The notes under the pieces are model-generated. The model saw only the letters and a program-made list of their open reading frames with translations, did not search any database and was not told the origin of the DNA. A program made the position numbers and the translations under genes. This document shows positions 35,471-43,691 of a stretch of DNA of 64,000 bases, piece after piece. Within the stretch, counting starts at the first letter, position 1; the number at the start of each line of letters is the position of its first letter. The DNA lies in assembly GCA_030448185.1 (NCBI GenBank), contig JAUJNL010000018.1, positions 1-64,000 of the forward strand. The letters are read 5' to 3'. Source of the DNA: Cytophagales bacterium (GTDB taxonomy: Bacteria; Bacteroidota; Bacteroidia; Cytophagales; 172606-1).

Positions 35471-36262
35471 TTATTTAGCGGGAGATTTTATTTTTTCAGT
35501 TACGGCTTTGGGTAACTTTACCCGGCTCAAGGTCTGATCTACATCCATTGCAATCAACCACAGGGCTAGTACCACAGGGCTAGTACCGGAGTGGCTTGCC
35601 CAGTAGGGGCGCCTAAGTCGCCGTTATCCACTCTGATGGCTCCAGGCTGGCCCCAGCGGCAGCAGGTGTCGATCAAGCGGGTGCGTAACTGCTCAAGGGG
35701 CACTTGACTAATGCGCTTGTGGGGGGAAAACCAGGGCCGCCAGTCCGGCCCCGCTATGCTCATCGGTAATAGTCAGATAACATGCCTGACGGCCATCCTT
35801 GAGCCTTAGGTTCTCCTTGGCATCTACCTGCCAGCTGTTACGAACCGCTTTTGACTGCCCAATTACCGGTTGGTTTTGCTGCTGGCGGGGTTTAGTCAAG
35901 TGAGCCCAACGGAACCACCGCTGCATGCTGCGCAGGGAGGGCATTTTGGCTTCTCCATAGCGATTGACCAAAGCAAGACGGATCAAGCCTGCCCCCCAAC
36001 CCGGATGAAGGCGCTTAAGCCACAGGCTGGCCCGAAACAAAAACCGCTCACTACGCACTCCCTTTGGCCCACACCGCTTGTAAGCTACTGCCAGATGCCC
36101 CTCTCGTTTATAGCCAGCCGATAACTTACTCACTGTGAAGGCATGCTCAGTTGCTTACTGATCTCACTGAGCTGATAGCCCTGCTGCTTGAGGCTAATGA
36201 GTTGGTCCCTGAGCCCCTCAATTGCCTGGGCAGAAACTGGGTAAAAAGGGAAAATCTTGATA
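35471..36262 (-). pseudogene. IS481/IS3-like integrase-type transposase remnant
   Basis: Minus-strand pieces in order: a helix-turn-helix start with LISLKQQGYQLSEISKQLSM, then KLSAGYKREGHLAVAYKRCGPKG, RWFRWAHLTKPRQQQN and the catalytic core NSWQVDAKENLRLKDG with YLTITDEHSGAGL and IRVDNG. These are the first two Asp of an rve-type DDE core. Frame changes occur near 36130 and 35730, and a 14-bp tandem duplication (35557-35584) shifts the end; without it the frame would close TPVLALW-LIAMDVDQTLSRV to a stop at 35471. No third catalytic Glu with its context is visible. The start is unclear. Confidence 0.6.
35557..35584. repeat. 14-bp tandem duplication inside the transposase gene
   Basis: The unit ACCACAGGGCTAGT occurs twice in a row. 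Because 14 is not a multiple of three it adds a frame shift and an in-frame TAG to the minus-strand gene; removing one copy restores a continuous frame over the junction. Confidence 0.85.
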
Positions 36263-36340
36263 TAGATCAAATAAAAAGAGGGCAAAAGAGGCCAAATTGA
36301 ATCTCAACTAAAGTCAAGCATAATTCATCCTTTTACCGCT

Positions 36341-36607
36341 ATGAGTACTGTTAACCAATCAGCCCTTAACAACTTCTTTATCCGTCTCTCCCAGGTTTCT
36401 CCCGTCTCCGCTGCGTTGCGGGAAGCGTTAACCCAATGCATTCAAAGAGATTGCCTGCCGCCAAAAAGTCTCCTGCTGCAGGAAGGCGACATCTGCCGCA
36501 GCGTGTATTACATTGAAAGCGGCCTTGCCCGAGGATTCTACCTGAAGGATGAGGAAGAGATCACGGCTTGGTCTCAAACCCCGGCATGGAAATACCCTTG
36601 GGTCTGA
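36341..36607 (+). pseudogene. Crp/Fnr-type regulator, truncated after the cyclic-nucleotide-binding start
   Basis: The frame MSTVNQSALNNFFIRLSQVS is followed by PPKSLLLQEGDICRSVYYIESGLARGFYLKDEEEITAW. This is the cNMP-binding beta-barrel start typical of Bacteroidota Crp-like regulators. After Trp (about 36570) the sequence turns to unrelated DNA and ends 10 codons later. The rest of the barrel and the helix-turn-helix are missing, so it cannot bind DNA. Confidence 0.65.
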
Positions 36608-36850
36608 TGGTAGCAAAAGTGAAAGGTTTAGGATTGTTAGGATTAAGGGGCTTGGGGCCACTACCTCCGCCACCCACCGGTCCTTGCGGAACAGGTCCTC
36701 CGCCACCACCTCCGCCTCCCGAACACTCAATGTACTCCTCTACGTAATCAACATTGGTTACGCAGATTCCCGCGCCGCACGCTTTAGTGTAGTATAAGAA
36801 TAAACACGCCAGCCACTAACACCCCATTCGCCGTTAACTGGCCCTGCCTT
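36570..36850 (-). pseudogene. Fragment with one membrane helix, Cys residues and a Gly-run
   Basis: On the minus strand QLTANGVLVAGVFILIL (membrane helix) is followed, after one frame change near 36785, by ACGAGICVTNVDYVEEYIEC, then a run of eight Gly and PVPQGPVGGGGSGPKPLNP. No start codon or family was found and the 3' end is lost at the junction with the Crp fragment. The low-complexity Gly/Pro part suggests a linker of a surface or RHS-type protein; this is a guess. Confidence 0.25.
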
Positions 36851-37058
36851 ACCGCATAGTCTCAGCTTGAGGGCATGGCGTCGGGTGTGTTTGATTCGAC
36901 TAACCTAAAGGCAAGTCTAAAGGTTAGCTTCGATAGGGATGAAAACGGAGCACCCCGGCTCCATGTGTCTTTGTCCACAACAACAGTTCTGCTAAGGGGC
37001 CAGCGGGTAGCCTCGATTACTTATCAATAGCGAACCCCTTGCTCTTCTGTAATTCAGT

Positions 37059-38379
37059 TTACGAAGCTGCCAGCTGTGGTGCGTGAGTCTCATGTAGCAC
37101 TTTGATCTGCCTGACCATCAGCCAGGTGACGAGTCCGGCCAGCAACATATACAAAGCCGTAAATAATAGTAAGGGATAGATTAACCCGGGCATGGGAGTC
37201 AGGGCATCTTTGGTTTTCATAATCCCATACATGATCCAGGGCTGGCGACCCACTTCCGTAACCGTCCAGCCTGCTTCCACGGCTATGAAACCTAAGGGAG
37301 TAGCTAGGGCGACTACGGTAAGGAAACTTTTATGCAGCAACAGGTGCTGGTACTTCCATAAGAATACCAGGAAAGCTAGCCCAATGGTCATTAGCAGAAA
37401 TCCGCACCCAACCATAATCTGAAACGCAATATGGGTCACCACTACTGGCGGCCATTCTTCCACCGGAAATTTGTCAAGACCCGTAACTTCGGCATTAAAA
37501 TCGCCGTGAGCCAAAAAACTCAGCATATTCGGCAGGTGAATGGCATAGTCTACCCGTTTTTCCTGCTCATTAGAATGCCTCCGATCACCAGGCTGGCTGG
37601 TTGAGACGTTTGGAACAGAGCCTCCATGGCTGCCAGCTTGGCCGGTTGCCGTTGGGCAATATCTTTGGCCGAAATATCGCCGCTAATGGGCTGCAGTAAA
37701 GCGGCAATGGCGCCGAAACTGAGGGCAATTTTCAGGGCGCTGGCATGCAGAGGATGATTACGGAAGCGGAGCAAGAGCAGCGCATGAATGCCGCCACGGC
37801 AAAACAAGTGCTGATAAAAGCGGCCAAAGTCATGTGCAGCGCCTGCGAAAACCAGGCATCGTTGAACATCGCAGCCACCGGATCAATATTAATCGCTTTG
37901 CCATCTACCCAATCAAATCCCGCCGGGCTATTCATCCAGGCATTGGCAGCCACTACAAATATCCCCGAAGCCACGCCTGAAATTCCCACGAATACCCCGG
38001 TTACCCAGTGTACCCCGCGGTTAATCCGGTTCCAGCCGTATAGATAAAGACCAATGGCAATGGCTTCCAGAAAAAATGCCGTTCCTTCCCAGGAAAAGGG
38101 CATCCCAATCACTGGTCCGGCGTGACGCATAAACTCGGGCCAGAGCAAACCTAATTCAAATGAAAGCACCGTTCCGGAAACGGCTCCGGTCGCAAAGAAA
38201 ATGGCTACTCCTTTAGACCATGCTTTAGTTAAATCCAGATAAACGGGCCGACCCGTGCGAAGCCATTTCCAGTGGGAGAAGGCCATCAGGAAGGGCATCA
38301 CCATGCCAATACAAGCGAAAATAATGTGAAAGCCGAGAGAAACGGCCATCTGAAGACGGGCTGAAAGTAAATCTTCCAT
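37059..38379 (-). pseudogene. cydA: Cytochrome bd ubiquinol oxidase subunit I, two frameshifts
   Basis: Pieces in three frames cover a whole CydA of about 440 residues. The first (start 38379) has SLGFHIIFACIGMVMPF with the heme ligand His18, SWEGTAFFLEAIAIGLYLYGWNR and SQALHMTLAAFIST. After a shift near 37790 come LKIALSFGAIAALLQPISGD and TSQPASLVIGG. After another near 37565 come HIAFQIMVGCGFLLM and EAGWTVTEVGRQPWIMYG. The short Q-loop suggests the CydA/CioA short subtype. It is quinol:O2 oxidoreductase subunit I in the inner membrane. No cydB follows (an operon normally has it); transposase remnants occupy the downstream region. Confidence 0.82.
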
Positions 38380-38565
38380 GGGGAAGAGGTTTAGTAGGGC
38401 AACAAAATTTTCCCTGAATCCATCCCAGCTAAATCCAACTATAGGCGTAAAGCTAGCTGCCAGTCGCCATATTTTACGGAAAACTCAATTTATTATTTCT
38501 TTCCTCAACCGGATAACAATCCGGAATTTTTTCAGGCAGCCAGTTGGGACTTTGGCGGTAAAACA

Positions 38566-38597
38566 AAACCCGAAAGGTTTTGACAACTTTCGGGTTT
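38566..38597 (-). terminator. Hairpin terminator downstream of 38712-39134
   Basis: AAACCCGAAAG (38566-38576) and CTTTCGGGTTT (38587-38597) form a perfect 11-bp stem with a 10-base loop, 115 bp past the stop of the hypothetical gene; on the minus strand TGTTTTA follows. The remaining DNA of this gap (38380-38711) also holds the cydA upstream region, with nothing else recognisable. Confidence 0.6.
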
Positions 38598-38711
38598 ATC
38601 ACATTTCTCTACATTAAGGACTACTTAGTAAACAGGCTTTCTCGTCATCCCAACATCCGAAGCCCCCGAGGGCTGGACGAAGTTAATCGGATTTCCGCTA
38701 CCCAAGATCGA

Positions 38712-39134
38712 TCAACCGGCTTTCCAGACTGCTTCCTGGTACTTAGGACCGGCCGAAAGTATGATGCGGGTGGGATTGGGTACCAGGGCCAGCCTTACCT
38801 GTTTGCCCGGAAACTTGTCGGTTTCTACCCAGACTCCTTGTTCGTGGCTTACCTCGTATTCCGGAGCGCTGTCACCACTTTTTCCCGTCCTTTCATAATG
38901 ATTGGCTAAATAAGCAATGGGCAGCAGCACTTCCGATTCAATTGCATATTCGCTGTGTACTTTTTCCAGTGCCTGCTCCAGGTAATCGCCATAGTTATCA
39001 ACAAAGCGGTCTTCCAGCGTGTGCATCTCTTCTTCTACTTCATCATACTGAGCGTCGGCGTAGCTTAACTGACTCAGTTCTATTTTTTTTTCGACCAGCG
39101 CTATCAAATCACTGTTTAATGCCTGCGTATTCAT
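38712..39134 (-). CDS. Hypothetical acidic protein
   Basis: 140 residues, no recognised family. The first 60 residues are rich in Glu/Asp and hydrophobic heptads (YADAQYDEVEEEMHTLEDRF), suggesting helices. The C-terminal 60 residues have EYEVSHEQGVWVETDKFPGKQVRLALVPNPTRIILSAG, a compact beta-rich pattern. No signal peptide. The gene is intact and followed by a terminator. It may be a small cytoplasmic protein of conserved unknown function in Cytophagales. Confidence 0.7.
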   Translation of the reverse strand: MNTQALNSDLIALVEKKIELSQLSYADAQYDEVEEEMHTLEDRFVDNYGDYLEQALEKVHSEYAIESEVLLPIAYLANHYERTGKSGDSAPEYEVSHEQGVWVETDKFPGKQVRLALVPNPTRIILSAGPKYQEAVWKAG

Positions 39135-39454
39135 GGCTTGATAATTATTCTTTTTACAAAATACATTGGATTTGCTTTAACTTGCAAGCAAAGGGGAAAA
39201 AACCTGTGCGAAAGGCAGGTATAAAAGCATAGTTAAAAAACGCTGCTTAGTACTATACTATTCCGGATTTTGATTGGTTCCATCTTTTCCGAAAAATAGT
39301 TTGTACTGGCGCCAATGGTCGGTTTAGTTTACGGGAGCGGCCACAAACTGTTTCTACTACTTTAAATCGTGAGCAGGAGTGGAAAACGGGAGAGACGCTA
39401 AAAATTTTTTCGGAGGGCATGCGGGAAAACCCTGAGTACACGGTCGGGAATTAA

Positions 39455-39462
39455 TATTTTTG
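39455..39462 (+). promoter_or_regulatory. TAnnTTTG -7 element upstream of the phosphosugar mutase gene
   Basis: TATTTTTG, a perfect match to the Bacteroidota -7 consensus TAnnTTTG, lies 65 bp upstream of the start codon; no clear -33 TTTG was seen at the usual spacing. The rest of the 39135-39526 gap has no gene. Confidence 0.45.
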
Positions 39463-39526
39463 CCCTGCATAAAAACGAATCAACCATTCGATATTCATCA
39501 TTTAACCATTACCTTCTTTTAGCACT

Positions 39527-41269
39527 ATGCCAATGACACTCGATCCTACGGTACAGACCAGAGTCAATACCTGGTTGCAGGGTAATTACGATCTGGAAAC
39601 AAAGTCAGAAATTCAACGGTTCGTTGACGCAGGCAACGAAACCGAATTAACGGATTCCTTTTACAAAGACTTGGAATTCGGAACGGGAGGCTTGCGGGGA
39701 ACGATGGGTGTGGGCTCTAACCGGATGAATAAATACACCGTAGGCATGGCTAGTCAGGGCTTAGCCAATTACCTGAAAAAGAACTTTCCCAATGAGCAGA
39801 TCAAAGTAGCCATTGCGCACGACAGCCGTAATAACAGCGACTATTTTACCCATATTGCGGCCGATGTTTTTTCGGCCAACGGCATTAAAGTATTCGTGTT
39901 CAAAGAATTACGTCCGACGCCGCTGCTTTCGTTCACCGTGCGGCAACTGGGCTGTCATAGTGGAGTAGTAGTTACAGCTTCGCATAATCCTAAGGAATAT
40001 AACGGCTACAAAGTATACTGGGGAGACGGCGGGCAAATCATTAAGCCCCACGATAAGAATATCATTGCGGAAGTGAGTAACATTAAGTCGGTGGATGAGG
40101 TGAAGTTCGAACGCAATCCGGAAAACATTGAGGTCATCGGGCCGGAAGTGGAAGAAGCCTATATCCAGAAAGTGCTTTCCTTATCCATCTCTAAAGATGC
40201 CCTGGTCCGGCAGAAAGACCTGAAAATAGTCTATTCTTCCCTGCATGGCACCGGTATTACCCTGGTGCCCCGCATTCTGGAGGCTATGGGCTTCCAAAAC
40301 GTTACTGTAGTGCAGGAACAAGCCACGCCCGACGGCAATTTTCCTACGGTAAAATATCCTAATCCCGAGGAGCAGGATGCCATGAACATAGCCGTATCTA
40401 AGGCTAAAGAACTGGATGCGGACCTGGTGATGGCTACTGACCCGGATGCCGACCGGGTGGGCATTGCTGTCAAAAACCACCACGGGGAATGGCAACTGCT
40501 CAACGGCAACCAGACGGGCAGCTTGCTGGTATATTATATGCTGCGGGCCTGGAAGGAAGCCGGTAAGATTACCGGAAAAGAGTTTGTATCCAAGACCATT
40601 GTTACGACGGACCTGATTGATAAAATGGCCGCTTCTTTCGGCGTGGATTGCCCCAATACCTTAACAGGCTTCAAGTACATTGCCGCCGTAATCCGGGAAC
40701 GGGAAGGCAAGCAAACTTTCATTGCCGGCGGGGAAGAAAGCTATGGCTACCTGGTGGGTGATTTTGTGCGGGACAAAGACGCCGTTTCGTCCTGCGCCAT
40801 GATTGCCGAACTGGTGGCTTATGCCAAAGACAAAGGCATCAGCCTGTTTGATATGATGATGGAAGTGTACGGACAGTTTGGCTGCTACTACGAAACCCTC
40901 ATTTCCCTGACCAAAAAAGGCAAGTCTGGCGCCGAAGAGATCAAGCAAATGATGACCAATCTCCGGAACAACCCGCCGAAAACGGTTGCCGGTTCGCCAC
41001 TGACGCAGCTGAAAGACTACGAAAACCGCGTGGAGACCGACCTCAAAACGGGTAAACAAACTCCCCTGGAACTGGACAAGTCCGATGTGTTGCAGTTCAT
41101 CACTGAAGATGGCAGTAAGATTTCCGCCCGGCCTTCCGGCACGGAGCCCAAGATCAAGTTCTACGTAAGTGTCAATGCGCCCCTGAACCGAAAGGAGGAC
41201 TTCGACGCCGTGATGCAAAAGCTGGAGGACAAAGTGCAGTCGATTGTAAAAGACATGGGATTGGTGTAG
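39527..41269 (+). CDS. Phospho-sugar mutase (phosphoglucomutase/phosphomannomutase family)
   Basis: 580 residues, intact. It has all four catalytic loops of the alpha-D-phosphohexomutase superfamily: the phosphoserine loop VTASHNPKEYNGYKVYWGDGG (Ser152), the Mg-binding loop DPDADRVG (from residue 305), the sugar-specificity loop GGEESYGYL (about 400), and the phosphate-binding loop RPSGTEPKIKFY (from 535). It interconverts glucose-1-phosphate and glucose-6-phosphate, or the mannose equivalents. The longer length (about 580) fits the PgcA-like group of Gram-positives and Bacteroidota. Confidence 0.94.
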   Translation: MPMTLDPTVQTRVNTWLQGNYDLETKSEIQRFVDAGNETELTDSFYKDLEFGTGGLRGTMGVGSNRMNKYTVGMASQGLANYLKKNFPNEQIKVAIAHDSRNNSDYFTHIAADVFSANGIKVFVFKELRPTPLLSFTVRQLGCHSGVVVTASHNPKEYNGYKVYWGDGGQIIKPHDKNIIAEVSNIKSVDEVKFERNPENIEVIGPEVEEAYIQKVLSLSISKDALVRQKDLKIVYSSLHGTGITLVPRILEAMGFQNVTVVQEQATPDGNFPTVKYPNPEEQDAMNIAVSKAKELDADLVMATDPDADRVGIAVKNHHGEWQLLNGNQTGSLLVYYMLRAWKEAGKITGKEFVSKTIVTTDLIDKMAASFGVDCPNTLTGFKYIAAVIREREGKQTFIAGGEESYGYLVGDFVRDKDAVSSCAMIAELVAYAKDKGISLFDMMMEVYGQFGCYYETLISLTKKGKSGAEEIKQMMTNLRNNPPKTVAGSPLTQLKDYENRVETDLKTGKQTPLELDKSDVLQFITEDGSKISARPSGTEPKIKFYVSVNAPLNRKEDFDAVMQKLEDKVQSIVKDMGLV

Positions 41270-41424
41270 AGAGTCGTTTTAACAATCCTTCCTCTTCTCG
41301 TCAAGGAGTAATTCCCGTGATTACAAATTGGCTCTTAGCTGTGTTAAGCTGCGTACCCGTTTGAGACTCACCTTCCATGATGCGTCTTGGACGGGTACCA
41401 TCTTGTCAATTAGCCTCTTTGAGC

Positions 41425-41586
41425 CATGACCCCGGTGAACGTTACGATGTAAAGGCGTATCATCCCGACGTAGTGGCTACCCTGGAAAAACTAGCTGGGA
41501 GAGCCAGGCAAGATTTGGGAGACGACCGGCAAAACCAGCCTGGTCATAACCGGCGGCCCGCTGGATTACTAAGAAGCGAAAAATAA
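41425..41586 (+). pseudogene. C-terminal remnant of an arylsulfatase
   Basis: An open stretch reads [23 protein letters not shown] and ARQDLGD, which is the end region of secreted arylsulfatases (DPGE-x-x-D-V followed by a helical ...LEKLAxxxRxDLGD). The catalytic domain is absent. The sequence lies between the phosphosugar mutase and the sigma factor and marks a former sulfatase gene close to the glycan-use locus. Confidence 0.5.
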
Positions 41587-41667
41587 TGTAGCCAGCTTAG
41601 TCCTGACTGGCAGAGGAGGGGAGGGGTAGTTTTCTCCCCAGTCAAGAACCCGTTGACGAAGTGAGAA

Positions 41668-42327
41668 TTAGATCAGGGCTGAAAAACTGATAGAGAGAAA
41701 TAGAAAAATTAGTTGCTTCCGGAGTGTCTGCATAGCCCGGAACATCAGGTTTTTAACAGACTGATAGTGAATGCCCATTACCTCGCCAATCTGCTCATAG
41801 CTCAGGCCGCTGTAGAAACGGAGAAAAATAATCTCTCGTTGATTTTCGCTTAGCCGGGCAACCGAAGTTTTTAAACGAGCCTCCTGCTCGGCCAGAGACT
41901 GATGGTGAATCAGCTCCCATTCACAGGAAAAAACAAAACCAAGTTGCTCATCCTCGGCATTGCTGGTAAGGGATAACTTACCTTGTTTAGCCATTGCCCG
42001 GAGTAGTTTATGCTTGAATGCTTTCAACAAATACAGGCGGATAGAATCAGTGGCGCTTAAATGCTGTTTCCGGTCCCAGAGTTCAATGAAAAGGTCATGG
42101 AGGCAATCTTCCACCAATCGGGGATTTCTGGCCAGTTTTTTTCCGTAGGCGAGCAGAATTTTAGCATGTTCCTCGTACATCAGGGAAAAGGCCTTTTCGC
42201 TGCCTCCCCGAAATTCATCCCACAAAAAGGCATCTGGCTGTTTCACCTCCTGACGGCTGGTTTCCTCCCGGTTGGGGTCTTGGGCAACAATCAGTTTGTC
42301 TAGCGGATCAGATACCATGGTAGGCAA
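41668..42327 (-). CDS. ECF-type RNA polymerase sigma factor
   Basis: 219 residues; start probably at 42318 (MVSDPLDKL), with 42327 also possible. Sigma region 2 is YEEHAKILLAYGKKLARNPRLVEDCLHDLFIELWD. Region 4 is ARLSENQREIIFLRFYSGLSYEQIGEVMGIHYQSVKNLMFRAMQTLRKQL with the helix-turn-helix. The short hydrophobic tail LIFLFLSISFSALI is unusual but fits the FecI-like group of Bacteroidota. It is divergent from the fecR gene (42530) and likely pairs with it and the SusC protein to control glycan-use genes. Confidence 0.9.
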   Translation of the reverse strand: MPTMVSDPLDKLIVAQDPNREETSRQEVKQPDAFLWDEFRGGSEKAFSLMYEEHAKILLAYGKKLARNPRLVEDCLHDLFIELWDRKQHLSATDSIRLYLLKAFKHKLLRAMAKQGKLSLTSNAEDEQLGFVFSCEWELIHHQSLAEQEARLKTSVARLSENQREIIFLRFYSGLSYEQIGEVMGIHYQSVKNLMFRAMQTLRKQLIFLFLSISFSALI

Positions 42328-42529
42328 TAAAAAGATAGCCGGGAAAGAAAAATTGTTTTAGGACAGGAGCTTATTCGAGGCCTTTGAAATCAGTCCATGC
42401 AAGTCAATTAATTCTTGCAATAATACTAAAGTAGAGAAAATAATGGATAAAAAAAAATTTCATTTCGGTGAGTACCAAGCAATAATGCCGGTACTATACC
42501 AGTAATTACGGACGAATTAGTATTTACTC

Positions 42530-43588
42530 ATGCTTCCTTTACACTATTCCAACTTCTCTCTGGAAGACTTCCTCGCCGACGAGTACTTCCAGCAATGGGC
42601 TCTGCAACCGGCTCCGGAAGATGAACGATTTTGGGAGGCATTTCTGAGGGATCATCCTCATCGACGGGCTATTGTGACTCAGGCAAAGGATATGCTGCGT
42701 TCGTTCCGGTTCGATGAGGACCCGGCACATACGAGTAAGCAAGTAGCGCAGGTGTGGAGTCGCATTGAAGCCACTCGGCAGGCAAGTAGTTCAATTGTGC
42801 GCCAAAGCCGGGGAGCAAGCATACTTCCCTTGTGGCGCAGCACTGGCTGGAAGCGGGTAGCGGCCGTATTTATCGGTTTGCTGATTTGCGGGGCTATATT
42901 GATGTATTGGATGCGTCGTGCCCCGATGGAGCAGTATACCACGGGGTACGGGGAAATAAAAACGATTACTTTGCCCGACCAGTCGGTAGCTATCCTCAAC
43001 GGTAACTCCACCCTGCGCTACCCTTCGGAGTGGGAAGCTGACGAGACCCGGGAAGTGCAACTGGAAGGAGAAGCCTTTTTTAAGGTGGTGCATACCCAAA
43101 ATCACCAGAAGTTCCTGGTCCGTACATCGCCGGAGCTGATGGTAGAGGTACTCGGTACCGAGTTTGTGGTAAAAAACCGGAAGAGCGGCTCCCGGGTCGT
43201 ACTGAACCGTGGCAAGGTGAAGCTTCACCTGGATCACAAACAGCAGAACAAGCAACTGGTGATGCGTCCCGGGGAACTGGTCGAATTGGTGAATACAGTC
43301 GCCGGGTATACCCAGAAAAAGGTGAATCCGGAACAGTTTTCCTCCTTCACCCAGCGAAAAATTCTCTTAAAAGACACCCCGATCCGGGAAATTGTAGGCT
43401 TGCTGGAAGAAACCTACGGGATGCAGGTGCAAGTAGGCAGTTCGGGTATCCTGGATCAAACCATCAGTGGGACTATCCCCAGTGACAATGTAAACAGTAT
43501 CCTCTTTTTGCTTTCCCAAGCTTTTGGATATCATGTTAAACGGGAAGGCAACCGAGTCATTTTAGCCGAAAAACCATCTTCTCCTTAA
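42530..43588 (+). CDS. FecR-family anti-sigma factor
   Basis: 352 residues. The N-terminal cytoplasmic part (1-108) binds the sigma factor, one membrane helix lies at 110-128 (VAAVFIGLLICGAILMYWM), and a periplasmic FecR domain follows with YTTGYGEIKTITLPDQSVAILNGNSTLRYPSEW and VQLEGEAFFKVVH, then VLGTEFVVKNR. The C-terminal DUF4974-like domain has LKDTPIREIVGLLEETYGMQVQV. It receives a signal from the TonB-dependent receptor's STN domain. It lies just upstream of that receptor. Confidence 0.93.
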   Translation: MLPLHYSNFSLEDFLADEYFQQWALQPAPEDERFWEAFLRDHPHRRAIVTQAKDMLRSFRFDEDPAHTSKQVAQVWSRIEATRQASSSIVRQSRGASILPLWRSTGWKRVAAVFIGLLICGAILMYWMRRAPMEQYTTGYGEIKTITLPDQSVAILNGNSTLRYPSEWEADETREVQLEGEAFFKVVHTQNHQKFLVRTSPELMVEVLGTEFVVKNRKSGSRVVLNRGKVKLHLDHKQQNKQLVMRPGELVELVNTVAGYTQKKVNPEQFSSFTQRKILLKDTPIREIVGLLEETYGMQVQVGSSGILDQTISGTIPSDNVNSILFLLSQAFGYHVKREGNRVILAEKPSSP

Positions 43589-43691
43589 CATAATCCCTTT
43601 TTTGTATCCCAATCTTCCGGTTGAGCCTGCAAAGGCCCATCCCGGCGACAGCTTTGACTTTACCATTCATGACAAACTTCCACCCAATTCT

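Noticed and set aside
40661..41218. 185-residue minus-strand frame opposite the phosphosugar mutase
   Set aside because: Shadow of a well-conserved enzyme with all catalytic loops on the plus strand.
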